Made by a program: the position numbers and the translations under genes. A DNA stretch of 64,000 nt, taken from NCBI RefSeq assembly GCF_014805625.2, contig NW_023998423.1:4110672-4174671 (forward strand), written 5' to 3'. Shown here piece after piece: positions 33,481-46,472 of this stretch. The notes beneath the pieces were generated by a model. That model searched no databases and had not been told where the DNA came from. It saw only the letters and a list, made by a program, of their open reading frames with translations. Position 1 is the first letter of the stretch, and the number at the start of each line of letters is the position of its first letter. The stretch is from Glossina fuscipes. Its lineage: Eukaryota; Arthropoda; Insecta; Diptera; Glossinidae.

Positions 33481-35540
33481 ATCTCTCTCCCTCTGTGACA
33501 ACTTGTCATAACAAACAGTATGCTTGGAAATGCTTGAAGGATGCATTTACGATTCGATTGATTCTTTCGATTTGATTCTATTTTTCACAATCTTACGTCA
33601 TTTTACTTAAACTTAAATCTGAAATTAGGGACAATCGTTCTTTTATTCTTTAATTCAGTAGACCTCTACCAATGACACTCATGCGTGCCGCATGCATGTG
33701 ATGTTTAGAACACCTAAGGACCCTATTTATAAATTATATTTTTCATATGGTTTAAATTAAATGAGAGGAAACCTTAGTTGTTGTGTTAAACTGACGTTAA
33801 TACCGCATGAAAACAATGAAAGAAATCCTTTAAACAAAGATTCAATAGCAAGCGTAACACTTTAAATGAAAACAAAGCAATCAAAACATGTGCAACCATA
33901 ATGTGAGATATCCAAGCATTTATTACAACATCTTGACAGGGGTAACCAAAGTGTGTTTGTTGTTGATGGTGTGCGGTGTTTGTATGCACACACATTAATT
34001 TTCATACATTGTCCGTTTTGTTTTGATTAGGATTCTCACATCTTGCTGCGTGTGTGTGTATGTGTGTGTGTGTGTATGCGCATTCATCTTCTCACTGCGG
34101 CAGACGTAAGCAACCGAAATAGATATTGAAAACCAAAAACCCGGTGATGTATGTCGTCGATGTAAGAGAAGAGGATGGATGCCCCTACTGTGATTGTACA
34201 AATTTCTGTCTGTGTATCGTTATTGTTGTCAAAACTACTATGTCGGCATTGATCAAAATACAAGATACCGAAAAACGATCAAGACACCGACAACTAGAAA
34301 CAGTCAGAGAGAGGGACACTGGATAATTTACTGCAAGAAACAAATCACAATGTTAACTAAGCTGACTGATATTACGTTAGACTTGTGGGTGTTTAAGCAG
34401 CTCATTCGACACTGGGTGGTCTAGAATAAAAAAACAGAAAACAAAAAAAACAAAATTTTCTTTAATCTACCGCCTATTTTTTATGATTTTTATTATTATT
34501 TAACAAGAAAACAAAAATTTGGTCATTTAATCATTTTTTCTTTTTTTTTTCAACTTCTTTCTCTGCATGTTTAATATTTTTAATTTAAGCCTCATAGTTA
34601 AGATTTATTCTTTAATTTTTCTTTTTTTTTACACATTCCAATAAAAAATGAAGATTTTACTTTTTCTGCCAAAATTTACGTTTCATTCAATTGTGTTTAC
34701 TGCTTACTGTCCCTACGGTCGTGGCGTAGTATTCCAGCACTCTTCTTTCCCGTGTCGGCTCTAGAAAATTATGCCTTTTGCTTTGTTTGGGGTTTTAATG
34801 TTTTCTGCATACATACAAGTACTCCTCGACTGTAGGCTTAATGTAAGAAATACATGAACGCATATATCGTTAGCTCATCGCGTACTAAACAACACTTTTT
34901 TTCCTTGGGATAAATAAAAGCAAAATTACGTTTTATATCCAAACCCTCTCCGCAACTATTCCAAATCACGTGATTCCATTGCCCTTCACTTATTCCTAGC
35001 AGCAAATTATTAAAAACTCATTCTGCTCCTGTTAAACCAAGAGATCCTTTTTTAAAAAACCAAATAACCATTTACTCGTATTTTGTTGAAGTTCTAAGCC
35101 TGCGTAATATTTGGATTAATTTCTTTAGTTATGATTCATACATCGTAATATTCATTGAAAGCTTCCTAAAGGTTGTTTTCGAAATATCAGCAACAGACAA
35201 ATATGAACGATAAAGCAAGCGTACTAATCGCGGCACACAGCTGGCCATCGTACCTACTCAATGCTGTGGACATGAGAAAGCCCATCTAAACGGTTGCGTT
35301 ACTTACGGTATCATAAGCGTCAGTTGAAGAAACTTGACGCGTTTAGTACGTCACCCGTAAAGGATAAAAGTCTTAAATAAATGTTTAGTAAAGCTTGAGT
35401 GAATCGGTTTCTTGATTCGCTTTGGCAAAACAAAAAAAAGTAGAAAAGTGATGTCCATTGATGGCATATCCTTGCTGCCTTGATTTTTCTTTGAAGACGT
35501 TTCCGTTATTTGATCAAATCATTTTCAAGGAAAAAACGTA
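33481..35540. other. AT-rich noncoding stretch
   Basis: A GT run lies at about 34049-34076. T-rich and A-rich tracts occupy 34430-34640. ORFs are short and unrecognised. Confidence 0.55.
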
Positions 35541-35559
35541 GTCCATGAACGCTTAAGCA

Positions 35560-35650
35560 AAAGATAAAAGATAGACAGATCGACGGACATACGGACATGA
35601 TTAAGTCGAATCATGATCTTAAGCGGGGCGGCTCTGACGAATAGTTTTGG
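35560..35650 (+). repeat. Fragment of the dispersed repeat family
   Basis: AGACAGATCGACGGACATACGGACATG followed by ATTAAGTCGAATCATGAT resembles the GGACAGACGGACATGG..TAAATCGAAT block that characterises this fly repeat. About 90 bp is recognisable; the rest is too diverged to delimit. Confidence 0.35.
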
Positions 35651-37900
35651 TTGTTACAAACGAAAGAGGAAATCTGCTAAGTCTGATATTGCGGCAGCGG
35701 GCATAATAAAAATTCAAAAATGTTAATATATTAAGTTTCTTGAATAAGCAGTTTTTTTTTTTTTTTAATTATGGATCACTAATAAATTATTTACTATATT
35801 TGGCTATTAAAAAACACAAGGTGGAACGAATAAAAATCATATTAACTTTAATTAAAATATTAAAATTGATTGTAATGCCTTATGCAAAGGTATCGTACAT
35901 ATCGGCATAAACGATCCCTATAAACGTGTTTTTCTTTGTTTTTCTTTTTGCTGTTGTTTGTATTAAATTGAAAAATTATACGAAAAAATATGTTGTAAAA
36001 AAAAGAAAACTACACCTAAATATTCGTATAAGAATGAGACAGACAAACAAGTCATAAAAAGACAATTTAATATGTGTGTGGTAGGACTATCAAAACAACG
36101 TTCATGTTACGATCGAATCTTGTATGCATAATGATCGCTTCAAGTAAAGGAAATGCAAAACAAATAGATAAAGTTTAAGTTTAAATGAGATAGGATTCAA
36201 ATCAGCATATGAAAGATCAAATGTTCAGTTAACCCGTATGCAATAGCTGGGTGTTATTTTTGGTAAAATTTCGACTACAGATTTCGATGTACAAATTTTC
36301 TCTGTAAAAAGAAAGAAAGAGAAGAAGAGGAAAAAAAAAAAAGAAAGAAGCTACAAGCTTCTCCTACTCTTGTATGTCTGCTGAGATTAAAAAAGTTTGC
36401 TAATAATAGGTTTCTTGTAAAACATGCAGCGAACATGTAAGACATGTCCCACAACTAGTTTAAGTAAGATATTATATAATATTAATAGCATAGAAGGACT
36501 TTTCTTAAAGTTGGATATATTTCACATACGCAAATTGTTGCAATTGCAAGATGATAGAAGAGGAAGAATCGATAGACATAATTCTGGATACATGCATGTA
36601 TACACATATATACACATAGATATGCACACGTAATTTCTAATTACTTTGTAGTATAACTTCTTTTAGGAGAGAAGTTGATTCTGACCAAGAAATAATTGCC
36701 TCCGTCAGCGACATACACATAAGAAATTTCTTAGCAACACTTAGACTGAGGATTTTGTCGAAAGAATTTCATAAAAGCCGATCGGTAATTGTGAGGATTA
36801 CCGACAGAAACTTGATATCTTAGTTAACCTTGACATCACTTTTTGCAATTCAAGAGCGATTCTGGTTGTTTTCTGTAGTGTTTTGTCTCTTCGAAAGCAC
36901 AATACCGTAGTGTTTGATGAATAGTATTCATCCAAAGAATACGGACTATAAATCACTTGAACATTGTAGAAGAATAAACGGGGAGGGCACAAAAGGGGGA
37001 GAAGGGCTCATCGATTAATCGGGTATGAGATCTGTGTAAAACAAAAGCTTCCTCCGCGCATATACCATTTGCTTCCTCAAACTCGAGCCAACACTCGGAG
37101 TGCCTTTTATTTTTCAATTCGATCACGAAATTATTCGATGAGAGAAGTCTTGACAAGTAGCAGAGTTAGAGAAAAGGGAAATCGGTTCGTAGATTTTCGT
37201 GGGCAACTTATTAAGACATTCTTCATTAGCCGAAGACTAAGGGCGCAAGTCGTTACAAAATGAATGAACCGAACCGTTTTGCTTTGTAGATACCACGGCA
37301 ACAGAGCAAATGTATTAGTTTCGAATCTCTCTCCTGGACATGTTGTCAAAGTCATTGCAAATCGCATTCGTCCAATTTAAAGAGTGATGGCTTTATCTAC
37401 AACAGATTTGAGTTTTTTTTCGCATGAGGGAATGGACTTTTGCTTATAATCTTCTGTAATATGGTATGACAGCAATGGCTTCATCTATAATGAATCAGAG
37501 TTTTTTTTTTTTTTTTTATAGATAATAATGTGGTAATTATGCAAAATGAAAAGTTGAATGGAAGCAAAAGGAATATCGAGATTTAGTTAGCATCCAGTCA
37601 ATTAATCTGGTTTGCATTTTCCAGAATACCCTGGATGTTACAAATGTGGTATTAACTCTGATATCATGCTACTCTGGTGGACGGTGGTTTGTTATTACTT
37701 GCACGTACATGTACTGTAGGCCATTAAACATTTTCATATTGTTATCAAGTAAAAACTTGATTAAAAAAAAAAAAAGAAAAAAATGCATCTCTCGCCTCAA
37801 GGCGAAAGCTTTATGAAGGGTCTCTTAATTTGTTTGCTGTAAATGTTTTCATGCGGCCTGAATTGAACGAACGTAGGGAAGAAACCTTTTTTTTTTAAAA
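35651..37900. other. Stretch without a recognised gene
   Basis: T run at 35751-35766, A-rich tract at about 36305-36350, T run at about 37500-37518. A less AT-rich patch at 36960-37370 has open frames on both strands (three overlapping ORFs of 64-78 codons), none recognisable. I cannot tell which, if any, was coding. Confidence 0.4.
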
Positions 37901-38300
37901 AAAGAGAAAAATTAATTTTTTCCTTATTGTGAATTATTTTGTCGTGTTAATTTAATATATATGTATATGATGCACACAAATGCTACATGCATATATTTAC
38001 AATCTACGGTAATTGCTTTGCTCAGGCACAAGTCCGCACAAGCATAAGCAAGCAACTGGTCATGTGTCTGCCTGTATCTCAATATCCGTATAATAGTTCT
38101 ACTTACACACTTGCCGTCTCTTCATTTTGCTACATTGTTATGATAATGTAACGGACATATCTCTTTAAACTTGTTATAAAGTTGATGTTGCCATTGCAGC
38201 TATATACGCTGCGGAGTATATATATATATATATATATTCATGAACGAATATTTTTATTTATATATATTATATTACATAACAACATTTAGGTGTTTCTTAA
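37900..38300. repeat. Small simple-sequence island
   Basis: TA/TGTA runs at about 37957-37970 and a TA run at 38217-38237, with non-repetitive sequence between. No gene. Confidence 0.65.
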
Positions 38301-40045
38301 CTACACTTTCATTAATTTAAATGACGTACTTAAATAAATTATTTAATAAGCACACGTTATTTCCCTTTAACATGAAATAAGCCAAAGACTCGTCGCGCAC
38401 TAAGCTAAGGTCGAAGTATTGAAGTCCTTTACAGGGAGGAAACGATTCAGTGAATTTCAATGCAATTAAAAACTCAATCATTAGGCGCATCCCAGAAACA
38501 ATATAATTATTTAAAAAATAATTTCCATTATCTGTACGTCGTGCACTTAATATGAATGCATTATCTCATCTTGGATAAATTACAAAATTCATCGTTTCGC
38601 ATTAAACGAGCTTGTGTTAATTCATTTCCACTATCCAATTAAACGGTTTATTCGAACGTGTAGCGATCTGACCATTAATTCTACCGTCAACGAAATTTGT
38701 AATGATTTGCCGGTAGCTGGGCTTTCCTTACGAAGATATTGCAGCGATCTAAGGACAATTGACAATGTTTCCAGGAAACGAAATGAACCAAATGCACGAA
38801 CTATGACTCACGAAACTTTCGCTGTCTTTCAATAAGTAATCGTTCATAGAAAAATGGATTTAAAAATAACTTGTGACTAAAGTCCTTATCGTAGTTGAAC
38901 TTCTCTAAACGATTTATTTTATTGGAATCATAACTGTTAATAAACCACTTCACGGCGTAGGACACGTGCATCGAAGCTTTGTAAATTGCGCTCCATTTTG
39001 GTAAAAAGAAATTCCCCATGTTACACGAAGTGATTTACATTCGTTTTGCTGAGAATCTAAGAAGAACATCACCCTACTAAGTTATTAAGTGCCTACTCAC
39101 GGTTTTAAATCATTTGCGCTATGCTGGATACTCACGATCCGACGTTTGTATGAACAGTCGGTGAAAGACTGGATTGAGCGAATTTTTATGAAGGAATTTC
39201 TAAGAAGGAATGAAGGACGGATAACGCAACTGACTTGTCTTTTAAGCAATTATAGGAATGCCGTTGGAAAAAGACTATGAAATTTCGCATCGACTTCAAA
39301 CCCAAGTTGGACGGTCCATGAGTTTATGCTATGTGCATGATAGGAATGGAAGGGTATGGTAGTCTGTGAAGTTTTAGAGACAAATAATTGATTCTAATTT
39401 TTATTGCCAGCACTGCAACCCGTGACCGGCCAGAATTGGATAAGACTAATGAGTTGCCAAATATTAGGATATATTGGCGAACAAGTTTGAATACATTCAT
39501 CACACAAAGTGAACTTTGTCCCGTTCGATGACCGCTTATTACGCTCAATACAGTGTAAAAGTAGCTTCAAAAAAGTTCCCCACAATTTGCTTGGCCAAGT
39601 TTACCCAGGTAAACCGTGGAAGATTTATGTCGATGGAATTATGAAAATTTCCGAATAATCTTAAAAGGTCATAGATAATAGTTGTTATGTCCTTGAGTTT
39701 TTGGTTTTCTAATTAAATTTAATAAGAGAAATCATGAAAAACCCGCAAGTTATTAATTTTTACAAATTTTTAAAAGCCGATTCTAATTAATCAATGCTGC
39801 TTTAACTTATCAATACTGTATTTTTTCACTATCCTTTTACTACTTTTAGTAACTTTTGTTTTTGTTTGAAGATTTATTCAGAGTTGTGATTGCAGTAAAT
39901 TGAGTAGTTTTTGTAAAATTTGAATAAATTCCTCGTAGTTAGGTCAGGTACCTTACTACATATCGCAACGTTCTCGGAAGCTCCAAATTTTTAAAATAAT
40001 TATAATCAAAGTTTAATGATTACAAAAAATTCAGTAGTAAGTAAG
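38300..40045. other. Noncoding stretch
   Basis: Several ORFs of 63-74 codons on both strands lack motifs. The segment 39300-39640 is less AT-rich and may be an old transposon, but I could not match its translations to any transposase. Confidence 0.4.
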
Positions 40046-40051
40046 TAAGAA

Positions 40052-40850
40052 AACAAGTAAGAAAATTGTATTCGGTCGTTAGCGAATCTTTTATACCCGT
40101 CACCGGTGTCTTAAAAAAACAAAACAAAATAAGAAAACTGAATTTTCAGGCCTTATAATATGGAATGGGAATTGTGTGGCCGTTGTAGGCGTGTCTTTGG
40201 AGGAGTTTAAGTTGCTTCCAAATTCTTTTGCAAATTTGCTGACGATGTTTTCATTTTTGTGAACGGGAGAATGTTTACCATACTGAGCTGAGTAGGTGGA
40301 CAGATGGACAGACGAATGTTTTATGCACAAATATTTTATGGGATTTTTAAAGCTTGTTTTTGCGCGTTATAAATTTATTAGAAAAAAAAAAATTAAATTT
40401 CGATACACTATACTATTGGGTAGGCGTTATTTTTTTCGTTTTTGTACAGGTACTATAGCATTGCTCGTAGAATATACTTTCGAACTTTTGTACATTTATC
40501 TGCTATAGTTTATGAGTAATAAGCGAAAAACCAACTTTTTACTCCTTTGAGAAGCAGAGATGTTCTCAGTTTACGTAGCATTGTGGACATGTCCTTCAAC
40601 CGATTTGACCCATTTTTAATACCAACCTGAGTGCAAGAATTTCCAATGTTTCTGCCAAACTTGAAGTCGATAGTTTAATTTTTGCGGCCAGGAATATATT
40701 TACAATGGTTGGACAGACGGACTTCGATTTAGAATTTCATGCAGATCAAAAATATATGTAATTTGTGGGGTCTCTGAAGCTTCCTTCTTGACGTTGCAAA
40801 CATTTTGACAAAGTGAATATGTTCCTCATCCTTCGGTGATGGATATAATA
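40052..40850 (+). repeat. Dispersed TTCGGTC/GACCGAA repeat, longest copy
   Basis: Starts AACAAGTAAGAAAATTGTA then TTCGGTCGTTAGCGAATC (decayed inverted repeat at 40071-40086) and TTTATACCC. Ends TTGCAAACATTTTGACAAAGTGAATATG...CATCCTTCGGTGATGGATATAATA. Internally it shares TTTATGAGTAATAAGC (40509-40524) exactly with 48981-48996. GGACAGATGGACAGACGAATG and GGACAGACGGACTTCGATT blocks are present. No ORF with a transposase or reverse-transcriptase signature is seen, so it is probably non-autonomous. Confidence 0.6.
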
Positions 40851-40859
40851 AGAAAACTA

Positions 40860-42710
40860 AACACATTTTATTTGGAAAAATTGTTTGCGTAATTGAAGTT
40901 ATTTTCGTTATCTATTGTTTTGTTAGCAATCTTTTAAAATAATCATGCTTGTACCTTCCCTCATCGACCTCTTAAACAAACGAAGAGTCCCGAATGAAGC
41001 ACAAATATAGTATGCGCATCTGATTACTCTGTAGCCCGTTATTTGATTTTAAATATAAATATATATATATATATATACGAATTATATCATAAAATAAAGC
41101 GGCAATTGCAAAAACACTGAGTACTCGGTAATGATGATGAAGATGATGATGTTTTTGTTGATGTTGAAAAAAAAGAAAAAAAAAAAAGAAACTCTACCTC
41201 TTGTACGGAAATATATAGGCATGTGTTCATAGGTATAAATGTAACGCCTAAAGATGATATAAAATGAAATGACTATACAGAGAGTGTGTATACAAGTATG
41301 TTTACATATATCAATGTATGATTGTATATGTGTTATAAACGTTTGCTTGGCTTAATACGTACATACGTACATACGCTTTTTTGCCACAGGCTTTAAAAGT
41401 GTTGGTTGCACTTTAATGGCCGTAATGGCGGGCACGATTTATGTTTCAATTTTGCGGTGCCACATTGGAAAACCGACCAAACGAAAACAATAACAACAAT
41501 AACAACAATAACAACAAAAAGAAAAAACTATAAAATTCAACAAAATTAAAACACCACAAAATTTCATTTCGCAACGCAAAGACTCAATTGCATGTGCTAA
41601 AGCCCCCTTAACACTTAAACGGCCAAACAGTCAGTCAGTCAGCGAGCGAGCGAGCGAGCCTGGCAGCCAATCAAGCAGACTGAATAAGCGTGCGCGCTCA
41701 TTTATTCAATATAATGAAATATGTAATAACAACGTGATATAATGCTATGCTATATATATGTATATATATGTGTATAAGCTTTTGCTAAAGAGAATTACTT
41801 TTCTTTTTTTTTGTGACGCACATATACACATACACTGGTAATCACATAAAGAGATGTAAGATTCATGCTAAAGGTTAACACTCAAAATAATATATAATTA
41901 TAGGAAAATTGCCAGCAAAAGCCAACGAAAAGCAACAAACAAAACAACAACAACAACAACACAACAATCCCATATAGCATTCCGGCATCCATCCGTTCAT
42001 CCTGGCAATCGTCCATTCAATTCTTCTCCAATATCGCGTTTAACTAAAAACGAAAGAAAAAAATACAAAAAAAATAAATAAATAAAAATGCTTAAATTGA
42101 ATACAACAACAAAAAAAAAAATGTATATAAATAAATAAAAAAAAAAAAAACATAATGCTGTCAAAAGAAGTAACGCAAAGTAAAAAAACATCAAGTCATA
42201 AATTTTTATAATTTAATCTCAGTAAAAGTCTTTCATAAAATATCGTTAGTGAATTTCCAAAATAACTGAAAACACGCTATAGAATATTATAATTATTATT
42301 ATTATTATCATTTTTTTTTTTTTTTTTTTATTATTATTATTATTACTATTTATAGCAAATAATGCATGGAAAAAGGAAATTTGTAAACAATTTTCTCTCG
42401 CACGATGATAACTTTTAACTAATTGAATATGAAATAAGAAATGATTTGTAATTTCTCTCTATGGTCTTCTCTATCTTTCTTTTGCTTTTCTTTTATTTTT
42501 TTTTTTCATTCTTTTCTTTACCCACCAGTTCGATTAGTGAACGAACGTTATTCAAAAATATCTATTAGCAAATTGCACGCAAATCTAATATCGTCGTGAT
42601 ATTGGCTAACAATACACAGCAAAAACAAATTTTTTTTCTTAATCTCGGTTATGATTTGTTTATGAGCTCAACAAAACAAATATTAATAAAATCTTCTTAA
42701 CGAAGACGAG
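40860..42710. repeat. Simple-sequence island
   Basis: TA run at about 41055-41075, GATGAT run at about 41131-41152, A-rich tract near 41167-41190, ACGTAC run near 41360-41374, AACAAT units at about 41488-41517, CAGT then CGAG tetramers at about 41629-41660, CAACAA at about 41944-41962, AAATAA/poly-A runs at 42057-42150 and ATT/T runs at about 42288-42350. No gene is seen. Confidence 0.75.
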
Positions 42711-42809
42711 TTAAATTTGTTTAGCGTAAGTACGTACTATCGAGCGATAGAAGTTGTATTTTAATAACTTTGTTAAATCGTTTGTTTCCAACCAAATGAA
42801 AATTAAGAG

Positions 42810-43834
42810 TATCTTACAAACTTCAGTCTTAGGCTTGATACATTCTTGGTTCCATAGTTTAGAGCCAGCCATAAATGTGACTTCACTTAAATAGCTAAGC
42901 AGCACCCGCGTCAAAATACTGCAACTTTTCAAAGCATTCTTGATCGCACCCAACGATCGACATATAGAAGACATGAGTAAAGAAATCTGACGTAAATTCT
43001 CTACTTAGAGTCACAAAAGTAGACCTAATGCATATGATCTGTCCCTATCCTATGTAGTCAGGAAAATATTGAAATCTTTCATATCACAAACTTTGAACTT
43101 AGTCTGTATCGTCTTGGTTCCATATCTTTAAAAATAGTTTAGTGAGTTCACTTCAGCAGCTAAGCAAAATCCGTTCTAAAATACTTTTCAAAGCATTCTT
43201 CTTCGTACCCAATGATCGACACATCGAAGACATAAATAAACAAATCTGACCTAATGCATATGATCTGTCCCTGTCCTATGTAGTCAAAAAAATATTGAAA
43301 TCTTTCATATCACAAACTTTGGACTTAGTCTACTCATCCTTGGTTCCATGTCGAATAAAATCTTTAAAAACAATTTAGTGACTTCACTTCAGCAGCTAAG
43401 CAAAATCCGCTCCAAAATGCTTTTCAAAGCATTCTTCATCGTACCCAATGATCGACACATCGAACACATAAATAAACAAATCTGACCTAATGCATATGAT
43501 CTGTCCCTGTCCTATGTAGTCAAGAAAATATTGAAATCTTTCATATCACAAACATTGGACTTAGTCCACTCATCCTTGGTTCCATGTCGAATAAAATCTT
43601 TGAAAATAGTTTAAGGTCAGCCATAAACATGACTTTAATAGCTAAGCAAAAACTGAAACTTTTCAATGCATTCTTGATCATACCCAACGAACGGCACGTG
43701 GAAGATATGAATAAACAAATCTGACGATTTATTTTCGTAAATTGTCTACATCGCTTAGAGTCACAGAATTACGACTAATGGAAATGGTCTGTCTGTCCCA
43801 ATCCTATGTAAGTCAAGAAAATATTGAAATCTTT
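42810..43834 (+). repeat. Tandem array of a 226-292 bp unit, four copies
   Basis: Copies lie at about 42810-43080 (271 bp), 43081-43306 (226 bp), 43307-43542 (236 bp) and 43543-43834 (292 bp). Each contains, in order, ATCACAAAC-like start, CTTGGTTCCAT, CTTTTCAAAGCATTCTT (variants), ACCCAATGATCGACACAT-like text and CCTATGTAGTCAAGAAAATATTGAAATCTTTC. Copies 1 and 4 carry two extra blocks (AGCCATAAA.. and a CGTAAATT..TTAGAGTCACA block) absent from copies 2 and 3, and copies 2 and 3 resemble each other most. No coding function is seen. Confidence 0.9.
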
Positions 43835-44733
43835 TTATTTTACCCTAAGCGGTAACAAGTATCTATCGTTCACCTTAAGCGAAAGCAGATCTGTTTTATT
43901 CTTGTATTGTTGTTATTTTTTTTTCTTTTTTGCCTTTTTCACAATTTTCACTTTATTTCCCTTAAGATATATGAGGGCGTTTAGTTTAAGCGAAACTTTT
44001 GTTAAGCGAAAATCTTTGCACATTTATGTTACGATGAATATATTTTTTTGACCAAAAAGCAAAAAAAGCAAAAAAAAACCAGACAAAGAGCAATCAATAC
44101 CATCCATATATACTGTGTATACTCACTCTCCCACACTTCAAATCGTGCTATTGAATGCCAACCGCCAAACAATTTGTGTTGAGACACCAATAACTTATAA
44201 ACACTTAGTGTGTGTTTTGTAGAGTTGATCTTTGCATTTGTTGCTGTTAGTGCTTTAATCGCTCTAATCATAAAGGTTGGATTATATTGCATATCGCATG
44301 TTGCATTCATATATATATATATGCATACATACATACATACATACACTCTGTTTGCAAATACTTTGTTCGGGCACGTAAAATAACTTAACCAGCATTTAAC
44401 CTCTTGGTTAGTTTGTAAGCAGTTTGTATTATTATGGATCAATTGATACGGTCGCTCGCCTGCTTGCTGGCTAGCCTGATTGTTTGTCTGTCCTTATTGT
44501 GCGGAAAGCTCGATAAGGCCTTTTGTAAATTTTATACTTGCCTACATATATATATATTTTATTATAAATATCTTCCTCAAACATGTACATACGTACTTAT
44601 CTCAGATTGGTTAGCTGGTTAGTTGTCTGATTATTTTTGGCTGGCCGTTGTGTTTGGTGGTATTGTGTAGACCACAATACCACAGTTTATTTGCAATTCA
44701 TTTTCAACTAAGTTTTACGGGGCAACTGAATAC

Positions 44734-44772
<39 letters not shown>

Positions 44773-45443
44773 TTTGTTTATTCATTAAGCAGGTATTGTT
44801 TATGAGAATTGTAATCATAATTTCAATGGTGAATTATTGTAAAAATAATAATTCAAACTAAAGACTGCGTGTTGTTTATGATAGATAAGACATAAGAAAT
44901 GAAATGAAAATATGTATAAAAGCAATTAAGAAAACTATGTCCACCTTACGGCGATTACCGAACACCCATTCGCCCGTATTCAACACATTTCAAAGACTCA
45001 AGCAAGCTATTCTCAAGTTTATTACTCATTGGTGTAACGTTGCGTTATATTACGTTCAAATAAAGTTTATGAAAGTCTATAAAAATCTCTGAATGAATGC
45101 CTCTGGGAAAAACTGATTCATTTTTTTTAACTCATTATTTACATCGCTATCTGTCTGCACTGTTTGTATAAAAATTTTATTGAAAAAACATTTTTCTTAG
45201 TGTTCCTTCCTTCACTGTTAGCCATTGTAAACATTTCGCGGAACTTGATCATTGCAGGCGAGGAAGAAAAATAATAGATATTTCAACAAAACATATGCAA
45301 CTGATTGTTTAAAATATGCTTCAAGTTCGTTCCGGTTTCTTCTGTTTAACACAAATGCCGAATGTTCGTCCAATAAAAATATATTGACTCCAAATTTCAT
45401 TGTTATCGAGACGGAATGTCGTTTATCAACTTTTTACATCTTG
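43835..45443. other. AT-rich noncoding stretch
   Basis: T run near 43917-43928, A-rich near 44055-44080, TA/CATA run at about 44311-44345 and a TA run at about 44741-44768. The ATG-started ORF at 44434-44622 has a hydrophobic start that resembles a signal peptide but arises from CTTGCTGG/TTGTTTG repeats. No gene is called. Confidence 0.5.
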
Positions 45444-45457
45444 CTGTAGAGCATATG
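45444..45457. other. Left copy of 14 bp target-site duplication
   Basis: CTGTAGAGCATATG, identical to 46459-46472. The two copies flank a 1,001 bp segment of clearly different composition, as expected of target-primed reverse transcription. Confidence 0.8.
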
Positions 45458-46458
45458 GGGGAGATGAACTATGCTTTGATGGGTAGCATAGATGTGCCGA
45501 AACTCTCACCTCCCAGTGGTGATCCCCGGGCCACGGCTTCGGCCGGCTAAGAAGAGTTTAAGGTTTTGGGCTGCTAACTCGGCGACGAGTTTCGGAGAGA
45601 TGGTGGAGGGGTTGGCTGGAAGATGAGCTCTTCACTCTATAGCTGGTTACTACCGAGGAAATATATGAATGAACGGTATTAAGTACGTCGAAGATAGTAA
45701 CCTAGCGAGTGCATGGTAGATTACTCTGCCATGTCAGTGCAATACCCGAGACCTATATATCTTGAAGAAAAGTAGTTCACTGGTATTGGTAACCAGGAGA
45801 GTATGGAGAATCCGAAGCAAGTGCGGTTGTTTTTAACATCCGCCCAAAGTATGCCTAAGGCTTTGTAAAATAAACTGGGAGCCACGGGGGTCAGGAGGCT
45901 CGCCTCACAAAGCCACGTATGCCTGCGGGTGTATGATGGACTTTCTCCTTAAGTCGTAATGAATAAATTAATTATACTATTAATGCAAAAGGAATTGATA
46001 TGACGGAAACGTTTTTCCCCTTTTACCTATTTTTACTTTCGAACACATGTCACGGATGCCTGCGGGTAATGGTGGTAATTGATCAACGGCGCCTTGGAAG
46101 CCTTATGGCGGAAGCGAGCGCAAATTTTTTTTTTACCCTTTTTGAACGCTTATCGTTGATCAATTTGTGAGTCCTGACTGCTTGGGTGCGGCCCTTCGGG
46201 GAGTACTCGTGGTGGTTGTGGTTGGCGAGTTCCTAGCTAAAATGGAACAATTGAGTGCAGCTAGGCCTCGCCATTGACCAGAGCGGGGTTTATTGTTCCA
46301 TACACAATTAACCGTTCTGGACTCTGGTGCTGTTTAGGCCCCTACTCTGTGGGGATTGTCTAACTCGCCAGGGGGCGTAGTACGCTTAAAAGTGGCTTGG
46401 GCCACCGTGGGGTTAAGCCTTTCAGGCAGGAACCCACGTTAAACCCTTGCCACAAATT
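45458..46458. mobile_element. 1.0 kb GC-richer retroelement-like insertion
   Basis: Bounded by the exact direct repeat CTGTAGAGCATATG. Much of it is GC-rich (for example CCCGGGCCACGGCTTCGG, GGGCCACCGTGGGGTTAAG) against AT-rich flanks. No long ORF is present; the longest opening readings are about 30 codons (MGEMNYALMGSIDVPKLSPP, ending at a stop near 45550) and 76 codons near the right end. It contains a 16/17 direct repeat CACGTATGCCTGCGGGT (45914-45930) and CACGGATGCCTGCGGGT (46051-46067), and an AT-rich TAATGAATAAATTAATTA patch between. No poly-A tail and no terminal inverted repeats are seen. The target duplication length suggests a LINE-mobilised, non-autonomous element, perhaps built of LINE untranslated regions. 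Orientation is uncertain. Confidence 0.7.
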
Positions 46459-46472
46459 CTGTAGAGCATATG
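46459..46472. other. Right copy of 14 bp target-site duplication
   Basis: CTGTAGAGCATATG, identical to 45444-45457. Joining the flanks across one copy predicts the empty site before insertion. Confidence 0.8.

Noticed and set aside
33355..33546. Arg/Glu-rich 63-codon ORF
   Set aside because: Translation of the TC/GA microsatellite.
42711..42974. 87-codon minus ORF as a gene
   Set aside because: It overlaps the first unit of the 226-292 bp tandem array and is not preserved in the other units.
44434..44622. ATG-started ORF with a signal-peptide-like start
   Set aside because: The hydrophobic start comes from CTTGCTGG/TTGTTTG repetitive text, the rest is TA-repeat translation, and no splice or conserved motif supports it.
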